Assembly: GCA_014058105.1 (NCBI GenBank)
Contig: JACGCM010002435.1
Coordinates: 1 to 64,000, forward strand
Direction of reading: 5' to 3'
DNA from: Kingdonia uniflora
Taxonomy: Eukaryota; Streptophyta; Magnoliopsida; Ranunculales; Circaeasteraceae
DNA: 64,000 nucleotides
Shown here: positions 55,665 to 64,000 of the stretch, one piece after another
Numbering within the stretch: the first letter of the stretch is position 1
Layout: every line of letters starts with the position of its first letter
Translations under genes and position numbers: made by a program
Notes under the pieces: model-generated
What the model was told of the DNA's origin: nothing
What the model saw: the letters and a program-made list of their open reading frames with translations, nothing else
Databases searched by the model: none

Positions 55665-57573
55665 AATGATATCCCATTTGAGAAGCAAATATCCCAAAAA
55701 GGCCAAGCAGTAGCCCATTTCCTTGCTGACTTCCCGGTCGAAGATGTCGAATGGATGGAGCACGAAGATGAACTACCAGAAGACCAGCCCGAATCCCTAG
55801 ACCCATAGAACCGTACCACAGGCTGGTGTCTCTTCCCAGATGGATCTGCTAAACCAAACGGTTCGGGGATCGGTATCGTCCTGGTCACACCAACCAATGA
55901 TCGGATTGAAAAGGCAGTTAAATTAAACTTTTAATGCCCCAACAACGAGGCTGAGTATGAAGCCTTGATCCATGCCCTCGACCTTCTACTCGATCCCGGT
56001 GTCCCTAAACTTATAATTTTCAAAGATTCCCAACTCATCTAGAGATAATACTCAGGCAAAAATCAAGCCAACGGTTGCATGGCCGAATATGCTGCTCTCG
56101 TTCGCAGCGTATAGACCGTTTCTCTGAAAAAATTTCTATTACTCACTATCCCAAAGGCAAAAATAGACACGCGGATTCCCTCGTATACATAGCAACTATG
56201 TTAGGCCAATCCGAATCCTAAACTCTTCATATCGAACTACTCGAATGCCCAAGTATCGACCAAATGGAAGTCAATGCCATCAATACTGGGGGTGAGAGTC
56301 TCAATCCAGACAATTGGCGAACACCATTCATCGATTACTTCAACAATGCTATCCTCCCAGGCGATCCTAAAGCTAGATGATCATTATTAGAAAACTGCCG
56401 CAGATACACCAACCTCAAATGAGAGTTACCTCGCAAATCCCAAAACGGCATCCTCCTTTGATATATTTCTCAAAATGAGCCTCTTAAATTCTTGCCGAAC
56501 TCCACAAAGGTACCTGCAGTGCTCATACTGCTGGTCAATCCATGGACCTTCGAGTTACCTCTCAAGGTTTATTCTTGCCTAATATGAAGAAGCAAATCGA
56601 AGAGTATGCCAAACACTGTGAAAAATGCCAGCGCCATGCCCGCGACATCCTTTGCCCCTCACAAAAACTCCACTTTAGCCAAGTTTCTGGGCCATTCAAA
56701 CGATGGGCCATCGATCTTGTGGGTCCCGTTCCCAAAGCTTCGGGTAGTCGAGAAAACATCCTTATTGCAGCAGATTATTTTACCAAATTGGTCGTAGCCG
56801 TACCATTGTGTCGAACCAAAGAAGAAGAATTCATCATGTTTTTATGGGAATATAACATTACACGTTTCGGCTATCCTCATATGATTCGATGTGATAATAG
56901 TCCATAGTTCACTGGGAACAATGTCAGAAATTTCCTTAAGAATTACAACATCATCCACTCACCCTCAACACCTTACTAAGGGAATGGACAGGTCGAAGCA
57001 ATCAATAAAACCATGGTCGACGGTTTCAAGAAGCGCATCAATGTAAAGAAAGGATGATGGGTTCAGGAATTACAGCATGTCTTCTAGGCCTATCGAATAA
57101 CACCATGAAAAGCAACAGGATGCACTCCTTTCCTTCTAGCCTAAAATACTTAAATACTACCTACTAAATTTGAAGTACCCACACGAGATCATAATCTCCC
57201 AGACGAAGATAATATGCTAGAACTCGACTGTAATATGCTATGGATCGACGAAACCAGAGACCGGCCCATCGCCAACCTCAGTCGTTACCATCTATCCCTA
57301 TAAAAGTCATATAACAAACGAGTTCGACCATGAAGTTTCAACATTAGAGATCTTGTACTTTGACTTGTCATACAGTTTTTGAGGCATCGAAATGTCGGCA
57401 AGCTAGTCAAATCCAGGGAAGGACCTTATGTTGTTTACAATAAAACTGATGAGTGTTGATATTACCTGATGACAGAAGATAAAAAGCCTCTGCCAAATCT
57501 ATGGGATACAATGCAGTTAGTATCATGCAACAGGTCATGGTCTTCACCTTATTCCACTGATGTAAATACAGCA
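55665..57573 (+). pseudogene. pol: pol of element H, 3' part (RNase H end, archaeal RNase H, integrase)
   Basis: Continues H's pol after J. QISQKGQAVAHFLADFP leads into archaeal RNase H at 55690-56220 with DGSAKPNGSGIGIVLVT and NNEAEYEALIHALDL. Integrase at 56240-57573 has the zinc-binding LHKGTCSAHTAG and HCEKCQ, and the three acidic residues in AIDLVGP, RCDNSP and QVEAINKT, so the catalytic triad is still present. The 121-codon open stretch 56542-56907 covers the first two. The C-terminus reads GKLVKSREGPYVV and YYLMTEDKKPLP. Stops near 56905, 56980 and 57055 kill it. Confidence 0.88.
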
Positions 57574-57621
57574 TAATCAATTAACATATTTGCTTATGAA
57601 CTTTGTCTCCTATTTTCCAGC

Positions 57622-58470
57622 AAATTTCTTGGTCCAACCTAAGTATCCTGTCAACCCTTCGACCCGACTGACACTTGGGGGTGGCCCTAAAATTTTTCAA
57701 GTCTCTAATTTCGAGTAAACTCGAGGGGCACGAACGGTTGACAGACTGGACCCTCAAAAATGCATTGGGGCGAACACGTTCTACTCCGATCAGGCTCAGA
57801 TTGAACTCCAATGAATTTCTTGGTTTACCCAAAGTATCATGTCAGCCCTTCGACCTGACTGATACTTGGGGGCGATCTTGAAAATTTTCAAGTTTCCAAT
57901 TTTGAGCAAAACTCGAGGGGAATGAATGGCCGACAGACCGGACCCTCGAGAATGTATTGGTGGCGACCACGTTCTACTTTGATCAGACTCAGGCCTTCGA
58001 AGTTCAGTGAATTTCTTGGTTTACCCTAAGTATCATGTCGACCCTTCGACGCGACTGATACATGGGGGCGACCTTAAAATTTTTCAAGTCTCCAATTTCG
58101 AGCAAACTCGTGGGGCACGAATGGTCGACAGACCGGACCCTCGAAAATGCATTAGGGGCAACCACGCTCTACTTCCATCAAGCTCAGGCTTTCGAAGTCC
58201 AGAAAATTTCTTGGTTTACCCTAAGTATCATATCAACCCTTCGACCCGACTGATAGTTCGGGGTGACCTTGAAAATTTTCAAGTCTCCAATATTTGAGCA
58301 AACTCGAGGGGCACGAATGGTCGAGAAACCGGACCCTCAAGAATGCATTGAGGGCGACCGCGTACTACTTTGACCAATCTCAGGCCTTTGAAGTACAATA
58401 AAATCTTTGGTCCCACCCAAGTGTCACGATCATCTCTTGACTGATACTCGAGGAACCATCTCGAAGCTTT
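57622..58470. repeat. Tandem repeats after pol of element H
   Basis: Four units of about 192-197 bp plus a partial fifth, marked by AATTTCTTGGT near 57622, 57813, 58009, 58203 and 58401. Homologous to the J array. Confidence 0.92.
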
Positions 58471-58739
58471 TCAAGGTTTGATAATTCTAGAAGCATTCTA
58501 CAGTTACAGCATACGCAGATACAGGTAGACAAGAATATCAACAATTCTGCCGCATTCAAGAAATTTCAGCACAACATATATTAGATAATCAAGTTTGACA
58601 CAAATACATTCAAATCAAGTTTAGAGCATATATCAGGATTCTAGCATAGCAAATTAGTAGAAAGCAAGCTCAACATTATTCAAATATTACAACTCAATAG
58701 AAAGATTAGATAAATTGTTTGGCACACCCAGTATAATAC

Positions 58740-60701
58740 CTCATATCGGAGTGGCTACAGGATCATTGGTTCTGGGCAAGCGTGTAAAGTAATAGGATCA
58801 TACCCCAAATCTTTGATAAACTCCTTGAGCCTTACATTAGTCTCGCATTCATCATCAAACTGCCCTTGGATGGTCTCCTTCTATTCTGCAATAGCCCTAT
58901 CTTACTCAACTAGTTTCACCTTCAGAACTTGCGTATGAGTGCACCGTTGAGCTTCGAGCCTCCCCTCATTTTTATCTCTGATAGTCCCTTGATCTCACTT
59001 TAAAACTCTAATTTCATAAACCAGCGATGCTTCGGTACCTTGAGCAAGCTCCAGATTGTCAATCGCCTGCTTTAACTGCTGTACTGCTACCTTTTGAGCC
59101 TTATTAAAAGCATGTACCCAAGCATCTGTCTGCTAGAATATTCGAGCCATTAGTATCTCTCGAAGCATGTTGCACTTAAAAAATTTTAGAATTTCACAGA
59201 AATTAAGCAATTACCAGATACATACTTTGCTTCATCTGCCTTGTAGCTTTGTCTTGATCAGTGCCACCGAGTGTCGCCATCGAAGCAGTCGTAGCTCGAG
59301 CATGCTCCTCCAGTTCGGACGCGGTTAGGTCTTCATCCATATCTTCTGCATCATCCTCCCCTAGTACTCTACGCCTCTATCGCTGAGGTCCCTTGGGCTG
59401 CTGTACCCTTGTAGATTTAGGAAAGACCCTTCCTATCCCTTTATCTGCCTGCATTAACGTCTGCTTCGACACCTGCCTTAAAACTTCATGAGCTACTTCA
59501 TGTACCGGCCCTTCCTGCTTCGGCACCTGCTTCCCCTTGGGAACATAATTCACCTTCCTCGCTAACTTCACCATCACCAATCTTTCGCCTCCCCTCTTTT
59601 ATTATGGCTTTGGCATAACGGGTATGTTTCAAAGCAGAGAATCTGTCCTTTTCTGCCTCTTCCATTTAATACCCAGTTTCCTAAATATAAAGTTTACCCA
59701 CTCCTCGTCTGGGTTGTTCAACGCGTAGAAATAATCCCTCGGATTTGTCCAAGTCAGGTTACTAGGACCTGCAGTAAAAATAGAAACATATTTATCAGTC
59801 TATTCAATCAATACGTCAGAAAACCTTTGACAGACAAGTTACATTGATTATAGACGTTATGCTGTAACTTATAAGGATCCTCTCCTTCGACTTTCTCATA
59901 GTTACCCAGTATTACAGCCAAATCTTTATTCCACACTCGACCCACCGAGCAAAGATCAAACAGCCAGGGCTTATCTGTGTGAAACTGGATGTGACAAGTA
60001 CTCGCCTTCTGAATGGCTTTCTTGGAGTAGAACGAGATTAAATCGTACCACTCAATTATGTTTTTCCCCTCACCTCGCAGCTTTACATTCATGCCCTTAA
60101 TTACCTTCATCATTTTATAAAAATTCTCATTCATCTAGCACGGGGCCACTTCCCAAAAGTTCAGCACCTCCTTCACCAGCCTTCGCAAGGGTAGCTACTT
60201 TCCTAGACAAATTTGGCCTCTATATGCCATAATGCCATCTCGAGATTTTGATGTGAAGGCATACCCTGACCCCGCAATATATATTATCACCCCTACCTTC
60301 GGCAGCTCAAATTTGGCCACAAATAGATCTGGCCTCAGCTTCTCTCTAGCCGAGACAGAACCATCGACCACCTCTGGATCAGTAAATTCCTTGTTATGAT
60401 CACTTTGCTCCCTCTCTCTCTTTTCGATACCTAAAGGCTCAGCGCTACCTACGCGTCCATCTCTCTATCACCTCCCTCCATCTCTTCCTCATCCCTCTCC
60501 TTGGTTACTCGTATCTTGCGATATTTACTACTTGAAGCACCCAATTTCAGGAACTACCATCCCTAATGTGATATCTTTTGCAATATCTAATTCTTCTACG
60601 TTACTACTCTTACCAATCGATGCACGACTAGATATGCTAGCCTCATTTTCTTCGATCTCCTCGCCTATTAGCCTCAGTCTCAAAGATCTATGGGTATGCA
60701 T
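58740..60701 (-). pseudogene. Antisense unit b of element H: PF04195-like multi-exon protein
   Basis: Start ATG 60701 (MHTHRSLRLRLIGEEIEENE). After acidic sequence the globular domain covers about 60330-59830: VKEVLNFWEVAPC.MNENF, KGMNVKLRGEGKNIIEWYDL, FYSKKA and DKPWLFDLCSVGRVW, a 108-codon open stretch at 59808-60134. An intron ends TACTGCAG|GTCC near 59770; the next exon reads NLTWTNPRDYFYALNNP and KLGIKWKRQKR. A basic segment with KQVPKQ and coiled coil follow; another intron is at about 59132-59213. The tail FDDECETNVRLKEFIKDLGYDP is near 58800-58860. Some stops are present (for example near 60130 and 60190). Function unknown. Confidence 0.7.
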
Positions 60702-60706
60702 CTTAT

Positions 60707-60975
60707 CTTACAGAAGAAGAGGCACGCAAATCAGATTGATATATTTAACTATTAGGTGTCAATAACTTATTTTAACCTACCCTCTCCAACTAAGACTATC
60801 ATTGCAGAATGTTCGATCATAATCCCTGTTATACCGTCAATACCCTCAGATACATGTTTTCCCTCCATCCTCGGTCAAATATCACAACTACAAACCCTTG
60901 CAGCCTCTGCCCTAATATATGCTCCAAATACAGAAACAGAAGACGAAGAAACAAGACAGAAGTAAGACGGCATAC
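60707..60975 (-). other. Probable 5' UTR intron of antisense b, element H
   Basis: Minus strand donor AAGCAG|GTATGCC and acceptor CTTCTTCTGTAAG close to the start codon, the same arrangement and size as in J (52233-52513). Confidence 0.6.
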
Positions 60976-61130
60976 CTGCTTGAGCAGAGTATCTTTCCTT
61001 CCTTTCAGTAATTCAGACAATCCCAGAGCAATTTCTGAGCTCTCTTGAACAATGGCGTACATTCTCTTTCTCACACTCCCTGGTTTTTCTATAAGTGAGT
61101 AACCGGGAATAGTAACTATGCTCTTGCCAC

Positions 61131-61138
61131 TATATATA
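61131..61138 (-). promoter_or_regulatory. TATA box of antisense unit b, element H
   Basis: TATATATA in GAGGAGGTATATATAG, identical to the J phrase, about 430 bp upstream of the start codon. Confidence 0.72.
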
Positions 61139-61822
61139 CCTCCTCAGAATACCAAAAAACTGCCTCAATTTCAAAAATTGCTATCATTAGCACTACCCCA
61201 CTACCCCTACTATTCGGTTAAGATTTGCTTTGTCGAATTTACCCTCCATTACCCCACGTGTGCGCCTCACGCGCACATTCACACAATTTTATATACATAA
61301 AGCAACTCGAACCTTCTGATCCCCACTCGAAGCTGTCAAATCATATCCTTGCATCAAATCAGCCTTTCTCCGTAATCTAAGGAAATATCATGATGCCTGT
61401 AGGACACTCTGTCCTAGGCTCCGTACAGTTTCTGACATGCCAGCTGTTTGGAATGTCAGCTTTACCAATCGACCTTCAAAATACTTTCCTCTCATCCTCG
61501 AATAATTGTTTACATCACCTCTCAAGCATTCGCCCTGAGATAGCTTGATATTCGAATTCAAAACATGCCAATAATGCGTGTCTCGAGCAAACTGTTTTCG
61601 AGCCTAAATTTCCTTCGAGTATTATATTTCTCGTACTTACACAAATACAGTTCAGTATCTCATAGTTTGACAGTCATCTCATAAATTGTGAAGTTCATTC
61701 GGGCTGACGCCTGTACACCGAAATACAAAAGAAAATAATCAGGAATAAAAAATAAACAACAAACACTCCTGCCATCCTATTTTACCACAATAAAGTTGCC
61801 CCTATTTACAGACGGGACAGTT
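61139..61822. other. Spacer between antisense b promoter and a2, element H
   Basis: No gene supported. Homologous in parts to J 52672-53398 without the minisatellite expansion. Confidence 0.5.
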
Positions 61823-62140
61823 CTATGAAGACTCAACCTCGCCATCTTCCTTGTCCACCACCTCCTCAGTCAAAGACTCCAGCAAGGCCAACCGGTCGTC
61901 GGGAAGCAGGCCCATCATTTGAAACACCCTCCAACAGTACTCATAGGGCATCCCACTAATGGGTTCCCCTGACTTCACTTTAAATAAATCTTGCAAAACA
62001 CAATCCAAGCCTCGATCACCAAAATACCACTGCTTCAGTTCGAGTGTTTTCACCCGAATACGAAGGACCTTTGCCGCCACCCGATTCTGGTACTTGGTGT
62101 TAGAACCGCTTCCATTTCTATGGGACGAAGACGCAGACAT
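61823..62140 (-). CDS. Antisense unit a2 of element H, intact 105-residue protein
   Basis: Open from ATG 62140 (MSASSSHRNGSGS) to TGA 61823-61825. A Ser-rich start is followed by a basic helix (RVAAKVLRIRVKTLELKQWY), a central SGEPISGMPYEYCWRVFQMM and an acidic end (EEVVDKEDGEVE). It is clearly related to a1 (62707-63030), sharing ELK..+FG, GEPI.G, Y.W and a final acidic run. No signal peptide or membrane segment is visible. It is on the strand opposite to pol. D (9364) and J (53744) carry broken copies. I recognise no family; expression is not shown. Confidence 0.6.
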   Translation of the reverse strand: MSASSSHRNGSGSNTKYQNRVAAKVLRIRVKTLELKQWYFGDRGLDCVLQDLFKVKSGEPISGMPYEYCWRVFQMMGLLPDDRLALLESLTEEVVDKEDGEVESS

Positions 62141-62190
62141 TTTGCTCGGACAAGATGGAACAGATGTGCGAAGTTCTCATAAAAATACCC

Positions 62191-62198
62191 TACTAATA
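62191..62198 (-). promoter_or_regulatory. Degraded TATA box of antisense unit a2, element H
   Basis: TATTAGTA on the minus strand at the place of TATAAATA in J (53795-53802). It is two changes from that box, so activity is doubtful. Confidence 0.35.
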
Positions 62199-62706
62199 CT
62201 TTAAAGTAGGCACATTTAAACCCTCCTTAATCAGAATAACATTTATCACAGTCTTCAAGCGTTTCCCTCGGAATCTTAACAGTCAAACAAATTCAACATC
62301 CCAGACTCAACCGTTTCATCAGCATGCACCTTACACCTATTCCCGAGGTTTTTTGCAGTCGCCACATCTGCAGTTTCAAATATTAACCAATTTCTTCGAT
62401 ACTTGCTTGTCATGTCGAAGAACTTTTACCATCGAAAATAGTCATTTCTACTATTTACCCTTCGAAGTTGAATGCCCGATTCCGCGCCTACAATCTATAA
62501 GGCTACCATATTTACCAGATACAAAAACACATAATTTTAGTAAAGTATTGTTCTTATTCCATTACGTCGATTACAAAAAAGGGGACAGTAAGGAAGAAGA
62601 GAAAAATTTATAGATATCAGCTAAAACAATAACATAAACAAAAATCTTCAAATACAACATTATAAAAAATAACAAAACCTATCACCACCACCGCCCTTCC
62701 ACCACC
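62199..62706. other. Spacer between antisense a2 and a1, element H
   Basis: No reading frame I can support. Homologous to J 53803-54319. Confidence 0.5.
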
Positions 62707-63030
62707 TTATGAAGAACCCACCCTATTTTTAGATGGGCCAGATCCTCCTGTCGTGCCTTGCCCCACCACCAACTGATCTTCTTCCTGAACAAGATGCTCG
62801 GCTAAAGCCGACCAGAAGAGATAGCGTTCTTCAGCGGCTGTGAAGTTCCACTGCATCATTCCCCACAAGTACGCATTGGATTGGCCATTGATCGGCTCTC
62901 CAGGTTCTAACTCCACCATGTCCTTGTACCCGAAGAACTTCAGTTTCAGTTCAACCGTTTTTCGCTCTATGCGACAGTCTCTGACGAAACCCATCCTTCT
63001 CTGATAACGATTGTTGGGAGTGGTGTCCAT
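62707..63030 (-). CDS. Antisense unit a1 of element H, intact 107-residue protein
   Basis: Open from ATG 63030 (MDTTPNNRYQRRMGF) to the stop at 62707-62709. The order is a basic N-terminus, a helical ELKLKFFGYKDMVELE segment, GEPINGQSNAYLWGMMQW, an acidic AEHLVQEED and a Gly/Ser-rich end. It aligns with a1 in J (54320-54660), E (25999) and D (8074), and with a2 as a paralogue. The start is fixed by the conserved MDTTPN and by the TATA box 70-75 bp upstream. No known domain. Role unknown. Confidence 0.62.
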   Translation of the reverse strand: MDTTPNNRYQRRMGFVRDCRIERKTVELKLKFFGYKDMVELEPGEPINGQSNAYLWGMMQWNFTAAEERYLFWSALAEHLVQEEDQLVVGQGTTGGSGPSKNRVGSS

Positions 63031-63098
63031 TATGTTTCCATGGAATGTAGAGGAAGAGATTGAAGATGGGGATTACAGTGTTACCCGCACATAAGCCA

Positions 63099-63106
63099 TA
63101 TTTATA
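63099..63106 (-). promoter_or_regulatory. TATA box of antisense unit a1, element H
   Basis: TATAAATA in GATATAAATATGGC on the minus strand, at the same distance from the start codon as in J. Confidence 0.68.
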
Positions 63107-63269
63107 TCTTCATTAGCAGCATTTATTACTCTGTAATCACCACAACTTCGTAATTACCCACCTTTATTACCATTCCTCGGATATCTAATATGCCTAAGTC
63201 AACCGTTCGACTTCCAACAACCAACAGTTTTTCTCAGCAAATGCCTTTACACCTATTTTCGAGACTCTT

Positions 63270-63285
63270 GCTGAGAGGGGGCAAA
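63270..63285 (+). other. Polypurine tract of element H
   Basis: GCTGAGAGGGGGCAAA directly before the 3' LTR, one base different from J. Confidence 0.87.
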
Positions 63286-64000
63286 TGTAGTAGCCTACTC
63301 ATAGCCTTTTAGCTCCATTCGAACACTCGAGGGCTACATCAAAGCCTACATGAAAACCTCGAAGCCCATACAATCCGTAAACAAGCCTTCCAAGACTACA
63401 CGAAGACGAAGCCTCAAATATGAACAAACCTCAAGGATGAAGACAGATCCGTCAGTACACGAACTCCACATCAGCATCAGAAACACTTCGACCATATTCA
63501 TACGTGGTCGAAGGGAGACATGATAGATAGTCAGCTCACCAAACGAGAACGGCGGCGTTATTGGTTCTGATAGCTACAGTGACAGAACTAACAACGGCTA
63601 CATTGCCAGAGCACACTGCCAAACTGACATTTACGGCGTCTACACCAGCTCTGGGATACCCGCCTAATTCTTTAAGGTTACACATATAATTTGACCTCCT
63701 ATGGTGACTCAGCCCTTTCTGTGTTCTATAAATAGGAGGGAGAGGGAACCATAGAGAGGTTGCAAAATCTCTCCCCAGGACCCTTGCATTTTACCTTCGA
63801 TCTCCCTGTAAATTACCCAGTACTCGAACCTTCGGCTTCTCGACTGTAATATCAAATCTCTTAAAAATCCTCATCAGAGGTCGTAGAGTGTCCCATTCTA
63901 GGCCTCAACGCAAGAATATTGTCAGTAGGCTTTTAGTATTATTGATTATATGCTTGAACAGTTTGGTAGAAGATAAACCCCGTGGTATAAGAGCTGACTT
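63286..64000 (+). repeat. 3' LTR of element H, cut by the window edge
   Basis: Begins TGTAGTAGCC with intact terminus, aligns with 37843-38560, TATA box at 63727-63734. About 28 bp including the CA end lie outside. Confidence 0.92.

Larger units (their letters stand above)
37843..64000 (+). mobile_element. Element H: Tat-lineage retrotransposon containing nested J, right end beyond window
   Basis: 5' LTR 37843-38585 and 3' LTR from 63286, cut about 28 bp short by the window edge. Left flank CTGGC (37838-37842) should recur just outside. Between them are primer site, gag, pol split by J at 42417/55665, tandem repeats, and three antisense units. Without J it is about 12.9 kb. The LTRs differ at roughly one position in eight over the first 225 bp by eye. 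Confidence 0.92.

Noticed and set aside
1..64000. CRISPR arrays, rRNA genes, host protein-coding genes, envelope gene or pararetrovirus
   Set aside because: None of the repeats has a direct-repeat/spacer pattern. No reading frame outside the retroelements shows a host domain. No envelope-like or pararetroviral motif was seen.

Overview
This window is plant nuclear heterochromatin made entirely of nested, decayed LTR retrotransposons. I found no host gene, rRNA gene, functional tRNA gene or CRISPR array. Six elements belong to the Tat lineage of Ty3/Gypsy. The evidence is a second, archaeal-type RNase H between RNase H and integrase, primer sites of the form TGGCGCCGTCTGTG, tandem repeats after pol, and extra genes in antisense orientation. 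That lineage is plant-specific. I cannot name the species.

The layout was solved from LTR pairs and 5-bp target duplications. Element G (+ strand) is the oldest layer; its reverse transcriptase, RNase H and integrase remain as 7090-7140, 25094-25104 and 35475-37842. Inserted into G are A (1-7089, -, left end outside the window), D (7141-25093, -, duplication ACATT), E (25105-35474, -, duplication ATGAT) and H (37843 to beyond 64000, +). D carries a non-autonomous element K (19221-22771, duplication GTAGA) with a tRNA-Asp-type primer site. H carries J (42418-55664, +), a close relative inserted into the RNase H region. Two LTR types occur among the Tat elements: about 612 bp in A and D, about 655-743 bp in E, H and J.

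Each Tat element reads LTR, primer site, gag, pol (protease, reverse transcriptase, RNase H, archaeal RNase H, integrase), tandem repeats, an antisense gene block, polypurine tract, LTR. The antisense block has up to three units: a1 and a2 encode small related proteins (about 105-107 residues), and b encodes a multi-exon protein resembling the plant 'putative gypsy type transposon' family (Pfam PF04195, assigned by pattern memory) with a coiled-coil tail. In D, H and J these units have their own TATA-like boxes at matching positions, and b has matching GT-AG introns. The block converges on pol, and the tandem repeats lie at the meeting point.

All gag and pol genes are broken by stops, frameshifts or lost catalytic residues. 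Antisense a1 and a2 of H are still open. The most notable observations are the antisense module with its own promoters, a tRNA 3' half fused to gag in E, and three independent insertions within about 60 bp of G's reverse transcriptase active site.
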